Below, piece by piece: positions 1-9,504 of a stretch of 64,000 nt of DNA (positions are counted from its first letter, which is position 1; the number at the start of each line of letters is the position of its first letter). The stretch covers positions 1-64,000 of the forward strand of contig ONJT01000013.1 of assembly GCA_900318245.1 (NCBI GenBank), written 5' to 3'. Below the pieces are notes generated by a model. That model was not told the DNA's origin. It saw only the letters and a program-made list of their open reading frames with translations, and made no database searches. A program made the translations under genes and the position numbers. The DNA comes from an uncultured Bacteroidales bacterium. Lineage in GTDB: Bacteria; Bacteroidota; Bacteroidia; Bacteroidales; Paludibacteraceae.

Positions 1-7
1 TAACGGC

Positions 8-643
8 ATGAGTGTGAAACTCAACGCGCTGGTACATGCCAGTATATGGATTGAAGCCGGTGACAAGCAGATCTTCGTCGATCCCGTTTCGCACCTCGGC
101 AACCGTTCGATCGATTACACCACCATGCCGACCGCGGATTTCATCCTTATCACGCACGAACACCACGACCATCTGGACAAAGAAGCGATTCATAACTTGT
201 CGCACGAACTCTATACGCAAGTGATTGCAAACCAAGCATCTGCCGATATATTGGGCAAAGGTATCGTTATGGCGAATGGCGACAAACGTACTTTGACAGA
301 TAAGATTTCCATCGAGGCCGTTCCGGCATACAACACGACCGACGGACATCTGCAGTTCCATCCGAAAGGACGGGATAACGGTTATATCCTGACGTTGGAC
401 GGCTTGCGTATTTACATTGCAGGAGATACGGAAGTCATTCCCGAAATGGCAGCCATCAAGGATATTGACATCGCTTTCCTGCCGTGCAATCAGCCATACA
501 CAATGACACCGGAGCAACTGATTGAAGCGGCGCGTATCATTCAACCGAAAGTGCTATTCCCGTATCACTACAGCCAAACCGACGTGTCCGGCATCGCAGC
601 ACAACTACCCGATATAGACGTTCGAATCAGACATTATGAATAA
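8..643 (+). CDS. MBL-fold metal-dependent hydrolase (UlaG/UPF0173-like)
   Basis: A 211-aa cytoplasmic metallo-beta-lactamase fold protein. The metal motif THEHHDH spans residues 49-55, supplying His50, His52, Asp54 and His55. A second metal-ligand block, AGDTE, lies near residue 140, and a C-terminal His sits in FPYHYS near residue 187. It resembles small single-domain hydrolases of the UlaG/UPF0173 group, whose substrates are mostly unknown. There is no signal peptide. The stop overlaps the next gene by 8 nt, so the two are probably co-transcribed. The substrate cannot be predicted from the sequence. Confidence 0.88.
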   Translation: MSVKLNALVHASIWIEAGDKQIFVDPVSHLGNRSIDYTTMPTADFILITHEHHDHLDKEAIHNLSHELYTQVIANQASADILGKGIVMANGDKRTLTDKISIEAVPAYNTTDGHLQFHPKGRDNGYILTLDGLRIYIAGDTEVIPEMAAIKDIDIAFLPCNQPYTMTPEQLIEAARIIQPKVLFPYHYSQTDVSGIAAQLPDIDVRIRHYE

Positions 644-1259
644 GAACCTGGCATACCAAAAGACAATTCAAGTATTACAAAAAAGGATGAATATGACAAT
701 AGACCAGTTTCGTGAACGGATGGCATCGGACGAGCCGATAGTGGGTGGCTCGGAGTTGCACATGGAGTTCCATAAATTCTCGCAGGAAGCCCTGCGTATT
801 ACCGCCGAAATCAATGGCAAGTACCACACACCCGAAGAACTGCGACGGTTGTTGAGCGAGTTATGGGCGATAGACGTGCCGGAGTCGTTTGGTATGTTTC
901 CGCCGTTCTATACCGATTGCGGCAAGAACACGCATGTCGGCGAACGGGTGTTCATCAACATGGGCTGTAAGTTCCAAGACCAAGGTGGTATCTTCATTGA
1001 CGACGATGCCCTCATCGGTCATAACGCCACGCTCTGCACGCTCAATCATCTTCCTGACCCGGCACAACGGGCAGGTATGATTGCCATGCCTATTCACATC
1101 GGCAAAAAAGTGTGGCTTGGCGCAAATGTGACCATCCTGCAAGGAGTGACCATCGGTGACAATGCCATTGTTGCCGCCGGAGCGGTAGTCACCAAAGATG
1201 TCCCTGCCAACGCTATCGTTGGCGGTGTTCCAGCGAAAGTGATAAAGATGATTGACTGA
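636..1259 (+). CDS. sugar O-acetyltransferase, LacA/Maa/NodL family
   Basis: A 207-aa left-handed beta-helix acetyltransferase that would transfer acetyl from acetyl-CoA to a sugar hydroxyl. The N-terminal Maa-type helical domain covers about residues 20-75. Hexapeptide repeats follow from about residue 95 ([41 protein letters not shown]), and the protein ends GGVPAKVIK as the family does. The catalytic His is in TLNHLPDP. The start used overlaps the upstream gene. An internal ATG at 687 with a better purine-rich leader (AAAAAAGG) would give a protein 17 residues shorter, nearer the family length. Substrate unknown. Confidence 0.88.
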   Translation: MNKNLAYQKTIQVLQKRMNMTIDQFRERMASDEPIVGGSELHMEFHKFSQEALRITAEINGKYHTPEELRRLLSELWAIDVPESFGMFPPFYTDCGKNTHVGERVFINMGCKFQDQGGIFIDDDALIGHNATLCTLNHLPDPAQRAGMIAMPIHIGKKVWLGANVTILQGVTIGDNAIVAAGAVVTKDVPANAIVGGVPAKVIKMID

Positions 1260-1372
1260 TGACATACGATGAATACATAGCACAACAGCAACAGGCAATC
1301 GACGAGGAGCAGCAGGAGGATAGTTGTTTCCTTGAATACCAGCCTGAAGGACAGTTTGTAAGAGGGCATTAA
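1259..1372 (+). CDS. small acidic hypothetical protein, 37 aa
   Basis: An ATG at 1259 overlaps the TGA of the acetyltransferase by one base (TGATG), which is the usual arrangement for translational coupling. The product starts [12 protein letters not shown] and is rich in Gln, Glu and Asp, with one Cys and no membrane segment. It ends 6 nt before the next gene. No family is recognised. The coupled start and the tight fit between neighbours are the only support. Confidence 0.45.
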   Translation: MTYDEYIAQQQQAIDEEQQEDSCFLEYQPEGQFVRGH

Positions 1373-1378
1373 AAGAAA

Positions 1379-1879
1379 ATGATTATGAAAAAGACCATTC
1401 AAAACATAGCCGGCTATGTGCTTGGCGGAGTGATGTTCGTTGTGCTCTTGCCGACAATTATGTGGCTGGCATCGGGAATGCCGGACATGGCGGTACATAT
1501 CGGTGCGTTGCGTGCATCCCTGACAGGAGTGATGATGCTTGGCGGTCTAACGCTCAGCGTGTGGACGATTGTCTATATGAAGCGTCGCGGCAAAGGTAAT
1601 CCGATGGACGCATTCGGACATGAAGTAGCTCCGCGCACACAACATCTGATGACGGAAGGTCCTTACCATATCAACCGTAATCCGATGTTGACAGGTACGC
1701 TTGTCTATCTCGCATCATTCATCGTCTGGCTATGGACGTGGCAGGCAGTATTGGTGTGGGTTATTTTCTATGCTATCATGTTCGTGCAAGTACTGACAGA
1801 AGAGAAACGTCTCCGTCAGGATTTTGGCGAAGAATACGAGTCTTATTGCCGTCGCACAGGGCGGTTTTTACCATTTTGA
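1379..1879 (+). CDS. isoprenylcysteine carboxyl methyltransferase-like membrane protein
   Basis: A 166-aa integral membrane protein with about four hydrophobic segments. The C-terminal signature of the ICMT/phospholipid methyltransferase group is present: GPYHINRNPMLTG near residues 97-109, then EEKRLRQDFGEEYESY and a closing RFLPF. These motifs bind S-adenosylmethionine in the family. Bacterial members methylate small or lipid substrates that are usually unknown. It follows the 37-aa ORF closely, and a rho-independent terminator lies 80 nt downstream, so it is probably the last gene of this operon. Confidence 0.85.
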   Translation: MIMKKTIQNIAGYVLGGVMFVVLLPTIMWLASGMPDMAVHIGALRASLTGVMMLGGLTLSVWTIVYMKRRGKGNPMDAFGHEVAPRTQHLMTEGPYHINRNPMLTGTLVYLASFIVWLWTWQAVLVWVIFYAIMFVQVLTEEKRLRQDFGEEYESYCRRTGRFLPF

Positions 1880-1959
1880 TTATGACACTAAAACTATTCG
1901 TACAAGCACTAACTAAGTTCGTTATAAAGTGATACTATTTATTTGGTAATATAACAAGA

Positions 1960-1984
1960 AAGAGACCCGAAGGTCTCTTTTTTT
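1960..1984 (+). terminator. rho-independent terminator
   Basis: A perfect 8-bp stem (1960-1967 with 1972-1979), a CGAA tetraloop and a run of T to 1984. It ends the operon starting with the MBL gene and sits directly against the 3' end of tRNA-Gln on the other strand. Confidence 0.9.
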
Positions 1985-1985
1985 G

Positions 1986-2056
1986 TTGCTCAACCAGGAC
2001 TCGAACCCAGACAGACAGAACCAGAATCTGTAGTGCTACCATTACACCATTGAGCA
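1986..2056 (-). tRNA. tRNA-Gln (anticodon CTG)
   Basis: On the minus strand the 7-bp acceptor TGCTCAA/TTGAGCA encloses a normal cloverleaf. The anticodon stem ACAGA/TCTGT holds the loop TTCTGGT, giving anticodon CTG (Gln, CAG codons). The T-arm contains GGTTCGAGTCC. The discriminator base is A and CCA is not encoded, as is usual in Bacteroidota. Confidence 0.95.
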
Positions 2057-2111
2057 GCGGCGCATGTCCCTCGATGGGGCATAAGCGGCTAATGATTTTT
2101 CAAAAGCGGGT

Positions 2112-2144
2112 GCAAAGGTACTGCTTTTTTTTGAATCCTGCAAA
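2112..2144 (-). promoter_or_regulatory. promoter of tRNA-Gln
   Basis: Minus-strand -7 box TACCTTTG (2119-2112) and -33 box TTTG (2144-2141), 21 nt apart, matching the Bacteroidota sigma consensus. Predicted start is near 2105, about 50 nt before the tRNA. Confidence 0.8.
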
Positions 2145-2188
2145 TTTTTCTGCAAAAAAAATACAAATTTAATGCATTTCTATGGATT

Positions 2189-2305
2189 TTACGGCTTTTC
2201 TGCACAACGTTGCGCGATATTCTCACGCAAAGAACGGTAGTACAGCGGAATCTCCAGACCATGGTAATTACCTTGTTTGCCCACGAACGGAAGAACATTT
2301 TCCAT
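2189..2305 (-). CDS. small hypothetical protein, 38 aa
   Basis: An ATG at 2305 on the minus strand opens a 38-aa frame starting MENVLPFVGKQGNY and ending IAQRCAEKP. The residue mix looks like real protein, and codon use resembles the neighbouring genes. It fills an otherwise empty gap between tRNA-Gln and the fumarase promoter. No promoter matching the local consensus is visible on this strand. It may be a genuine small protein or a remnant of a longer gene. Family unknown. Confidence 0.4.
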   Translation of the reverse strand: MENVLPFVGKQGNYHGLEIPLYYRSLRENIAQRCAEKP

Positions 2306-2322
2306 CTTTTTTTGCTCAAAAA

Positions 2323-2354
2323 CTTGCATATGTGCAATTTTTGTAGTAATTTTG
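2323..2354 (+). promoter_or_regulatory. promoter of the fumarase operon
   Basis: -33 box CTTG (2323-2326) and -7 box TAATTTTG (2347-2354), 20 nt apart. Transcription would start near 2360, leaving about 50 nt of leader before the fumarase ATG at 2410. Confidence 0.8.
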
Positions 2355-2409
2355 CAGCGCAATTTATGGGCTAACCAAACAGGCTAAAATTAATACACAC
2401 ATAAATACT

Positions 2410-4047
2410 ATGGAATTTAAGTACGCACCGATGTTTCAACTCGGAAAAGATGAAACGGAGTATTATCTGCTAACCAAGGACTACGTGTCGGTTAGCGAGT
2501 TCGAAGGACATGAGATTCTGAAAGTACAGCCGGAGGCCTTGACGCTGATGGCGCAACAGGTTTTTCATGACGTGAGCTTTATGCTGCGTCGCTCGCATAA
2601 CGAACAGGTAGCGAAGATCCTGCGCGACCCGGAGGCAAGTGCCAACGATAAGTATGTAGCGCTGACCTTCCTGCGCAATGCCGAAGTGGCTTGCAAGGGC
2701 CAGTTACCGCTCTGTCAAGACACCGGTACGGCTATTATTCACGGCGAGAAAGGTCAGGAAGTATGGACGGGTTTCTGCGATGAAGAAGCGCTGAGCAAAG
2801 GTGTATTCAATACCTATACGGAGTGCAACCTGCGTTACAGCCAGAACGCGCCGCTCAACATGTACGATGAGGTAAATACCAAGTGCAACCTGCCGGCACA
2901 GATTGATCTGGAGGCGACGGAAGGCGCAGAGTATCGTTTCCTCTGCGTGACCAAAGGTGGCGGTTCGGCCAACAAGACCTATCTCTATCAAGAGACGAAG
3001 GCCCGCATCCAGAATCCGGGTACACTCATTCCGTTCCTCGTAGAGAAGATGAAATCGCTCGGAACCGCTGCTTGTCCGCCGTACCACATTGCTATCGTGA
3101 TTGGCGGTACTTCGGCAGAGAAAAACCTGCTGACGGTGAAGTTGGCTTCGACCCATTACTATGACAGTCTGCCTACGACGGGTGACGAGACAGGACGTGC
3201 GTTCCGCGATATCGAGTTGGAGAAACAGTTGCTGCAAGAGGCTTATAAGATCGGTCTCGGTGCGCAGTTCGGCGGTAAATACATGGCACACGACGTACGC
3301 GTCGTTCGTCTGCCGCGCCACGGCGCAAGTTGTCCGATCGGTTTAGGTGTGAGCTGCTCGGCCGACCGTAATATCAAGTGTAAGATCAACAAAGACGGTA
3401 TATGGATTGAGAAACTCGATAACAATCCCGCTTCGCTCATTCCGGAAGAGTTGCGTCAGGCGGGCGAAGGCGATGCAGTTCGTATCGACCTCAACCAGCC
3501 GATGAAGGACGTGTGTGCTATCTTGACGAAGTATCCGATCGGTACGCGTCTGAGTCTGAATGGCACGATCATCGTAGGCCGCGATATCGCGCATGCGAAG
3601 ATCAAAGCGCGTTTGGATGCAGGCGAACCCATGCCCGAATACCTCAAGAACCATCCGATCTACTATGCAGGACCGGCGAAGACGCCGGCAGGTATGGCAT
3701 GCGGTTCTATGGGACCGACAACCGCCGGTCGTATGGACCCGTACGTAGATGAGTTCCAGGATCACGGCGGAAGTATGATTATGTTGGCGAAAGGTAACCG
3801 TTCGATTGACGTGACGAATGCTTGTCAGAAACACGGTGGCTTCTACCTCGGCTCTATCGGCGGTCCTGCTGCAATCTTGGCGCAGAATAACATTAAGAGT
3901 ATCGAATGTGTCGAGTATCCTGAACTGGGCATGGAGGCAATCTGGAAGATCGAAGTGGAGAACTTTCCGGCCTTCATCCTCGTGGACGACAAAGGTAATG
4001 ATTTCTTCAAACAACTCAAACCCTGCGCGGGTTGCACCATCCTCTAA
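2410..4047 (+). CDS. fumA: class I (iron-sulfur) fumarate hydratase
   Basis: A 545-aa cytosolic enzyme that interconverts fumarate and malate in the reductive branch of the TCA cycle used by Bacteroidales for succinate production. It has the single-polypeptide layout, with the alpha-like domain first and the beta-like domain from about residue 345. Cys102 (in [10 protein letters not shown]), Cys222 (in AACPPYH) and Cys316 (in GVSCSADR) are placed as the three ligands of the [4Fe-4S] cluster. It ends CAGCTIL. The stop codon overlaps the next start (TAATG). Length is normal for the family. Confidence 0.95.
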   Translation: MEFKYAPMFQLGKDETEYYLLTKDYVSVSEFEGHEILKVQPEALTLMAQQVFHDVSFMLRRSHNEQVAKILRDPEASANDKYVALTFLRNAEVACKGQLPLCQDTGTAIIHGEKGQEVWTGFCDEEALSKGVFNTYTECNLRYSQNAPLNMYDEVNTKCNLPAQIDLEATEGAEYRFLCVTKGGGSANKTYLYQETKARIQNPGTLIPFLVEKMKSLGTAACPPYHIAIVIGGTSAEKNLLTVKLASTHYYDSLPTTGDETGRAFRDIELEKQLLQEAYKIGLGAQFGGKYMAHDVRVVRLPRHGASCPIGLGVSCSADRNIKCKINKDGIWIEKLDNNPASLIPEELRQAGEGDAVRIDLNQPMKDVCAILTKYPIGTRLSLNGTIIVGRDIAHAKIKARLDAGEPMPEYLKNHPIYYAGPAKTPAGMACGSMGPTTAGRMDPYVDEFQDHGGSMIMLAKGNRSIDVTNACQKHGGFYLGSIGGPAAILAQNNIKSIECVEYPELGMEAIWKIEVENFPAFILVDDKGNDFFKQLKPCAGCTIL

Positions 4048-4859
4048 TGGCAAATAAGCGACATAAATATCGTTTGGCGATGTTGGATGACATCACACTG
4101 CGTGAGGTCTTCCACATCCGTGTGAGTTGGTTAGGCGCGGTGAGCGTGATCACCATTGCGATTCTCGCCCTGATTGTCTTACTCTCCGTACTCATCGTCT
4201 ATACGCCGATACGTAATATCCTGCCGGGATACAGCGAGAGTCTGCGTCAGCAGCTGATTCAAGAGTCTGCGCGCGTGGACAGTCTGCAGGGTAGCCTGAC
4301 GTTGCAACGCCAGTACTTGGACGTCATCAAACAACTCACGGCCGGAGATATTCAATCGGACAGCGTGCAGAGTCTCGACTCCTTGCAACGCGTCGAGCAG
4401 GCACGTATCCTCGAGGAAGGTCGCAATGAAGTGACGGAAGCGTTCATGAACCAGTACGAACAGAAGGAGCGGGATCGTTTATTGCTCTTTGAGGCGCCTA
4501 CGGGTCAGACGATGCAACAACTCTACCGTCCTGTGCGCGGCGCGGTGATGGTATCTGCTCGTCCGGACTTACATCTCTATGCTACGTCTGTCGCTACGGC
4601 GAAGAACGAGAGTGTGTTGGCGGTGATGCGTGGCCGTATCGTGCATGTGCAGCGTGCGGAAGATAACACCTTCACCATCGTACTGCAACAGTCGCAATAC
4701 CTGACGATATACCGCGGCATAGCCAAGGCGCTGAAGGCACAAGGCGCATCCGTAGAAGCAGGTGAAGCGATAGGCGTGATGGACGGTGAGCGGAATATAG
4801 AGATCGAACTGTGGGACGCTGGGAAGTTTGTGAATATAGAAGAAGTGATCGCGTGGTAG
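4047..4859 (+). CDS. membrane-anchored degenerate M23 (LytM-like) protein
   Basis: A 270-aa protein with a short cytoplasmic N terminus, one transmembrane segment at about residues 28-50, a coiled stretch to about 150 and a C-terminal LytM/M23-like beta domain. The metallopeptidase signature is lost. The HxxxD block reads RPDLHLYATSVA, the HxH block reads EIELW, and YAHL is replaced by IYRGI. It is therefore probably a non-catalytic scaffold or regulator of cell-wall enzymes in the periplasm. The start was chosen at 4047, overlapping the fumarase stop by one base. An upstream in-frame ATG at 4032 lies inside the fumarase gene. Confidence 0.8.
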   Translation: MANKRHKYRLAMLDDITLREVFHIRVSWLGAVSVITIAILALIVLLSVLIVYTPIRNILPGYSESLRQQLIQESARVDSLQGSLTLQRQYLDVIKQLTAGDIQSDSVQSLDSLQRVEQARILEEGRNEVTEAFMNQYEQKERDRLLLFEAPTGQTMQQLYRPVRGAVMVSARPDLHLYATSVATAKNESVLAVMRGRIVHVQRAEDNTFTIVLQQSQYLTIYRGIAKALKAQGASVEAGEAIGVMDGERNIEIELWDAGKFVNIEEVIAW

Positions 4860-4860
4860 G

Positions 4861-4878
4861 GAAGGTGAAAGGTGAAAG
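4861..4878 (+). repeat. short tandem word repeat (GTGAAAG type)
   Basis: GAAGGTGAAAGGTGAAAG fills the gap between the M23-like gene and dxr and also serves as the purine-rich ribosome binding region for dxr. The same word occurs at 45107-45130 and, inverted, inside a TonB receptor at 58416-58455. Confidence 0.75.
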
Positions 4879-4879
4879 A

Positions 4880-6025
4880 ATGAAAGAGTTAGCGATTTTA
4901 GGAAGCACAGGTAGTATCGGTACGCAGACATTAGACGTCGTGCGTGCTTATCCGGACAGGTATCAGGTGTATGCCCTCTGTGCGCACCGAAGCATTGACT
5001 TGTTAGTTCAACAGGCGAAGGAGTTTCATCCGGAGGTAGTCTGCATCGCAGATGAGAGTCTGTATGAACCGCTCAAGGAACGTCTCTCTGCGCTGGATTG
5101 TAAAGTCTGGGCGGGAGCTGATGCAATAGCCGAAGTGGTGACGATGCCGTCGATAGACATTGTGGTCGCTGCGATGGTGGGTTACGCCGGCTTGCGTCCA
5201 ACGATTGAGGCTATCAAAGCCGGTAAGACCATTGCTTTGGCGAACAAAGAGACCCTTGTCGTAGCGGGTGAGATTATCTGTGACCTGGCTATCAAACACC
5301 ACACACCGATTCTGCCGGTAGATAGTGAGCACAGTGCGATCTTCCAAAGCCTGGTGGGCGAAGACCGTAGTGAGATAGAGAAGATTCTGTTAACGGCCAG
5401 CGGAGGACCATTCCGCACCTTCAGTCTCGAGAAAATGAAGACTGTGACGGCTGCGGATGCCCTTAAACATCCCAACTGGGAGATGGGTGCAAAGATCACC
5501 ATTGACTCCGCGAGCATGATGAACAAAGGCTTTGAGGTCATTGAGGCCAAGTGGTTGTTTGGTGTGCCGGTTGAGAAGATCCAAGTGCTCGTGCATCCGC
5601 AATCCATCGTCCATTCGGCCGTGCAGTTCACAGACGGCGCCATCAAAGCGCAACTCGGTGCACCCGACATGCGATTGCCTATTCAATATGCCTTGTCTTT
5701 CCCGGAGCGTTTAGCCAGCGAATTCCCCCGTGCGGACTTGTTTGCCCTCAAAGACCTAACGTTTGAAGAACCCGACTTAGCGCGTTTCCCGAACTTAGGT
5801 TTGGCATATGAGGCGATGCGCAGAGGAGGGAATATCCCGTGTGTGCTTAATGCGGCCAATGAAGTAGCTAACCTCGCTTTCCGCGAAGGACGCTGCGGTT
5901 TCTTGGAGATGAGCGATGTCATCGCCGAGACGATGAACAAGGCGGCATTTATCTCGAAGCCTACTTATGAAAATTATGTAGAGACAGACAAAGAAGCAAG
6001 ACAAATAGCAGAGAGTTTATTATGA
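4880..6025 (+). CDS. dxr: 1-deoxy-D-xylulose 5-phosphate reductoisomerase
   Basis: A 381-aa cytosolic enzyme of the MEP isoprenoid pathway, converting DXP to 2-C-methyl-erythritol 4-phosphate with NADPH and a divalent metal. The NADPH-binding GSTGSIG is at residues 7-13. The metal/substrate segment VDSEHSAIFQ and the flexible-loop region with SASMMNKGFEVIEA are present. The start at 4880 gives the canonical N terminus MKELAILGSTGSIG; a longer frame from 4811 would run back into the upstream gene. It overlaps rseP by 4 nt, the usual Bacteroidota arrangement. Confidence 0.96.
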   Translation: MKELAILGSTGSIGTQTLDVVRAYPDRYQVYALCAHRSIDLLVQQAKEFHPEVVCIADESLYEPLKERLSALDCKVWAGADAIAEVVTMPSIDIVVAAMVGYAGLRPTIEAIKAGKTIALANKETLVVAGEIICDLAIKHHTPILPVDSEHSAIFQSLVGEDRSEIEKILLTASGGPFRTFSLEKMKTVTAADALKHPNWEMGAKITIDSASMMNKGFEVIEAKWLFGVPVEKIQVLVHPQSIVHSAVQFTDGAIKAQLGAPDMRLPIQYALSFPERLASEFPRADLFALKDLTFEEPDLARFPNLGLAYEAMRRGGNIPCVLNAANEVANLAFREGRCGFLEMSDVIAETMNKAAFISKPTYENYVETDKEARQIAESLL

Positions 6026-7455
6026 TTCAAGCAATACAATTGATATTAGCCCTCAGTTTACTCGTGTTAATACACGAGTTGGGGCATTTTACGTTTGCGA
6101 AGATCTTCCATGTGCGGGTAGAGAAATTCTATCTGTTCTTCAACCCTTGGATCAGCATTGTGCGTTTCAAGAAGTTTGACGGCAAGTGGCATGTGAAGTT
6201 CTTTGCGCCGAATAAGGACGAAGAGTGGGAGAAACACCCCGAGAACACGGAGTGGGGGATTGGTTGGCTACCTTTTGGTGGCTACTGCGCGATTGCCGGT
6301 ATGGTGGACGAGACGCATTCGACCGACGATTTAGCTTCCGAACCGCAAGAGTGGGAGTTTCGTTCCAAACCCGCGTGGCAGCGGCTGCTGATCATCCTCG
6401 GTGGTATATTGGTCAATTTCATTGGCGCGCTCGTCATCTTCGCCATGCTTTTCTGGCACTGGGGCTCAGATACGCTGCCGCTGAAGAATATCCACACCGG
6501 ACTCTACTATTCGGAGATCTTGCAAGCGGAAGGTTTTGAGCAGCAAGATAAGATTCTGACCATCAACGGCGAAGAACCGGAGACGCTGACGGATGCCGTG
6601 CAAGCCATCATCATCGAGGGCCAGCGCGATGTGGTCGTGCTACGTGGAGAAGATACGGTGCCACTGACGATGAGCGAAGATCTCGGACCGCGCTACTTAG
6701 CGGTTCAGAATGCGTTCGATAAGGCAGAGCGCGAGAAAGCGCGCGCTGATAAGAGCTACGTTAAGCGTCGCTATGTGCTTGTGACGGAGTGGATCCCGTT
6801 TGTAGTGGACACTGTCTTGCCGGATAATGCCGCATACCTCGCGGGCATCGAGAAAGGCGACTCCATTGTCGCTATCGATGGTGTGCCGACGCCGTGCGCG
6901 ATACAAGTGACGCTGGAACTCCAGAAGCATCCGTGTGACTCGATCACTCTGGACTATTATCGTGCAGGCGAACTCCAAACGGCGCACCTCTTTATCGGCG
7001 ACCAAGGCAAGATCGGCGTAGGACCGAAGGACCAACTGGACTATTTCGAATTGGAGCACACCGATTATTCATTCTGGCGAGCCATTCCTGCCGGCATCCA
7101 ATACGGTTGGGATATCCTCGCGATGTACGTGAAGCAATTCCGACTTGTCTTTACCAAGGAAGGCGCACAGTCGCTCGGCGGTTTCGGCGCTATCGGCTCG
7201 ATGTTCCCCAGTTACTGGAGTTGGTACACGTTCTGGCATATGACGGCCTTCCTCAGTATTATCCTGGCCTTCATGAATTTCCTGCCAATCCCGGCGCTTG
7301 ACGGCGGATATATCCTCTTCCTGTTGGTAGAGATCATCACGCGCCGCAAACCCAGCGATAAGTTTTTGGAGATAGCGAACGAAGTAGGATTCTGGATCCT
7401 CATCGCGTTGCTCATCTTTGCAAATGGAAATGATATTTTGAAAATCTTCTTCTAA
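6022..7455 (+). CDS. rseP: site-2 protease, RseP/RIP family
   Basis: A 477-aa inner-membrane zinc protease that cleaves transmembrane substrates such as anti-sigma factors. The active site HELGH is at residues 18-22 in the first membrane helix. The LDG motif ([13 protein letters not shown]) lies near residue 415 in a later helix. Two PDZ-like stretches fill the periplasmic region at about residues 150-340. It starts with an ATGA overlap on dxr and ends with a one-base overlap on the next gene. Confidence 0.94.
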   Translation: MIQAIQLILALSLLVLIHELGHFTFAKIFHVRVEKFYLFFNPWISIVRFKKFDGKWHVKFFAPNKDEEWEKHPENTEWGIGWLPFGGYCAIAGMVDETHSTDDLASEPQEWEFRSKPAWQRLLIILGGILVNFIGALVIFAMLFWHWGSDTLPLKNIHTGLYYSEILQAEGFEQQDKILTINGEEPETLTDAVQAIIIEGQRDVVVLRGEDTVPLTMSEDLGPRYLAVQNAFDKAEREKARADKSYVKRRYVLVTEWIPFVVDTVLPDNAAYLAGIEKGDSIVAIDGVPTPCAIQVTLELQKHPCDSITLDYYRAGELQTAHLFIGDQGKIGVGPKDQLDYFELEHTDYSFWRAIPAGIQYGWDILAMYVKQFRLVFTKEGAQSLGGFGAIGSMFPSYWSWYTFWHMTAFLSIILAFMNFLPIPALDGGYILFLLVEIITRRKPSDKFLEIANEVGFWILIALLIFANGNDILKIFF

Positions 7456-7976
7456 TGGATAAAGATTATTTTGTACACGAATCGTCCTATGTAGACGAGG
7501 GGTGCCAGATAGGCAAGGGCACGAAGATTTGGCATTTCAGTCATATCATGTCCGGTTGTGTGATTGGTGAAAGCTGCAATATCGGTCAGAACGTTGTGAT
7601 CTCGCCGGATGTGGTGTTAGGACGCAACTGTAAGATACAGAACAATGTCTCGGTATATACCGGCGTGCGCTGCGAGGACGACGTGTTCCTCGGACCGTCT
7701 ATGGTCTTCACGAACGTCATCAACCCCCGCGCAGCAGTAAGCCGCAAAGACGAATATAAGCCTACAATCATTCATCGCGGTGCGTCTGTCGGCGCGAATG
7801 CCACCATCGTATGTGGACACGAGTTGGGCGAGTACTGCCTCATCGGTGCGGGTTCGGTGGTAACCAAAGATGTGCCGGCGTATGCCCTGATGGTCGGCAA
7901 TCCCGCCCGGCAAATAGGATGGGTCAATGCGCATGGAGATAAATGTGCTTCCCTCGAAGAAGCCATGAGGGAGTGA
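7455..7976 (+). CDS. WlbB/WbpD-like hexapeptide N-acetyltransferase
   Basis: A 173-aa left-handed beta-helix enzyme with many hexapeptide turns ([40 protein letters not shown]). The N terminus ([16 protein letters not shown]) and the insert [17 protein letters not shown] match acetyltransferases acting on UDP-3-amino sugars in surface polysaccharide synthesis. No partner dehydrogenase or aminotransferase lies nearby, so the exact sugar is uncertain. Its start overlaps the rseP stop by one base. Confidence 0.85.
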   Translation: MDKDYFVHESSYVDEGCQIGKGTKIWHFSHIMSGCVIGESCNIGQNVVISPDVVLGRNCKIQNNVSVYTGVRCEDDVFLGPSMVFTNVINPRAAVSRKDEYKPTIIHRGASVGANATIVCGHELGEYCLIGAGSVVTKDVPAYALMVGNPARQIGWVNAHGDKCASLEEAMRE

Positions 7977-8000
7977 AAGTTTAAAGTTTAAAGTTTAAAG
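7977..8000 (+). repeat. short tandem word repeat (AAGTTTA)
   Basis: AAGTTTA is repeated more than three times immediately after the stop codon of the acetyltransferase, filling the whole gap before the DUF4293 gene. It belongs to the same class of word repeats found elsewhere in the window. Confidence 0.8.
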
Positions 8001-8002
8001 AG

Positions 8003-8488
8003 ATGATACAACGAATTCAGACACTTTATTTATTGGCCATCGTGGCTTTAGGCATCGCGCTGATTTTTTTGCCGGTGTTACAGTTGGTGACGCCTGAAGA
8101 GGCAGCGGAACTGCGTATATATAACTTAGGTGCGTCCGGAATGGAGTTAATCACGAACGAGGACTGCCAGCCGGTTGTTTGTCTGCAAGGCCTTTGGGGC
8201 TTGTTGGTCACTACGGCGTTGATCCCGCTCTTGGCGCTGATAGACATTTTCCTCTATAAGAAACGTATCCTGCAGGCTCGTCTCAATATCTTCCTCGCTA
8301 TGCTTTGTCTGGGATATTACGGCGTGCTGGCTATTTATGTATGGCAGGCGAAGTTGGCTTTGGGAGTGGACTGGCATGTGCTTCCTTGGGCGTCGTTCCC
8401 GCTCGTATGCTTTGTATTAACCCTCATGGCTACACGCCGGATCCTCAAAGATGAGGCGCTCGTCCGTGCAGCCGATAGAATTCGATAA
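8003..8488 (+). CDS. DUF4293 integral membrane protein
   Basis: A 161-aa protein with four hydrophobic segments, at about residues 5-25, 60-80, 90-112 and 122-145, separated by short loops. The N terminus MIQRIQTLYLLAIV is typical of the Bacteroidota-specific DUF4293 family. No catalytic motif is visible and function is unknown. It is followed 2 nt later by the MscS gene, so it belongs to the fumarase-rlmN operon. Confidence 0.85.
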   Translation: MIQRIQTLYLLAIVALGIALIFLPVLQLVTPEEAAELRIYNLGASGMELITNEDCQPVVCLQGLWGLLVTTALIPLLALIDIFLYKKRILQARLNIFLAMLCLGYYGVLAIYVWQAKLALGVDWHVLPWASFPLVCFVLTLMATRRILKDEALVRAADRIR

Positions 8489-8490
8489 GT

Positions 8491-9504
8491 ATGAATCCAC
8501 TATTATACATTTTTCTTCAAGCTACTGCTCCGACTCCCGAAGAGATTCAAGCCAAACAGGACTCTATCCGTGCCGGCGCGCGGATGATGATTGAGACCGC
8601 GAAGAATGACCCGCACACGTTCTGGCATGAAGTTGGCGAGTCGATGCTGCAGTTTGGCATCAAGGTCTTGGCGGCTCTCCTGCTCTTTGTCCTCGGAATG
8701 TTACTCATCCGGTGGGTGAAGAATATCCTCAATCGGGTGTTTGCGCGTAGAAAGACCGAACCGACGATCGCTTCATTCGTCTCCTCGTTTGTCTCCATCT
8801 CCATGACTGTCCTTCTGGTGGTTATAACGGTTAGTACCTTAGGTGTGAATACCACTTCGCTGGCTGCACTCTTAGCTGCCGGAGGTATGGCTATCGGTAT
8901 GGCGCTCTCAGGAACCGTCCAGAACTTCGCCGGAGGCATCATGCTGCTCGCCTTCAAGCCTTTCAAAGCCGGAGATTTCATAGAGGCACAAGGTACTTCA
9001 GGCAAAGTGATTGAGGTAAATATCACCGCCACGAAAGTACTCACTCTGGATAACCGCGTAGTCATCTTACCGAACGGCGCGCTCTCCAATGGCATGATCC
9101 AGAACTATAACGGACGGCCGCTGCGCCGTATTGAGTGGCTCGTGAGCGTAGAGTACGGGGTGGATGCTACGGCATGCAAAGAGGCTATCCTGAAGATCGT
9201 GAACAGTGACCCGCGCGTGTTGCAGGAAGATACGGACATGAAGCAACTCTACGAAGAGTTGAATATCTCCGCTTACCAACTCTCGACGGTGAACTATCGC
9301 ATGGATGCCATCCCGGCGCCCTTTGTGGCATTGAAATCCCTCAACGCGAATGATATCACTTTCGTGGTGCGTGCTTGGGTGCGTGCGGATGATTTCTGGG
9401 GAGTGTTCTTCGATCTACAGGAACAGTTCTATACTGAACTGCCCAAACAAGGCTTCGGATTTGCTTATCCGCACGTGGTGGTAGAAGATTTGAAGCGTGA
9501 GTAA
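8491..9504 (+). CDS. mscS: small-conductance mechanosensitive channel, MscS family
   Basis: A 337-aa inner-membrane channel. Helices lie at about residues 50-72 and 90-115. The pore helix (AALLAAGGMAIGMALSGTVQNFAGGIMLLAF, residues about 128-158) has the Gly/Ala packing of MscS TM3. The beta domain follows with FIEAQGTSGKVIEV, then the alpha/beta cytoplasmic vestibule. It should release solutes on hypo-osmotic shock. Its stop overlaps the rlmN start by one base. Confidence 0.93.
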   Translation: MNPLLYIFLQATAPTPEEIQAKQDSIRAGARMMIETAKNDPHTFWHEVGESMLQFGIKVLAALLLFVLGMLLIRWVKNILNRVFARRKTEPTIASFVSSFVSISMTVLLVVITVSTLGVNTTSLAALLAAGGMAIGMALSGTVQNFAGGIMLLAFKPFKAGDFIEAQGTSGKVIEVNITATKVLTLDNRVVILPNGALSNGMIQNYNGRPLRRIEWLVSVEYGVDATACKEAILKIVNSDPRVLQEDTDMKQLYEELNISAYQLSTVNYRMDAIPAPFVALKSLNANDITFVVRAWVRADDFWGVFFDLQEQFYTELPKQGFGFAYPHVVVEDLKRE

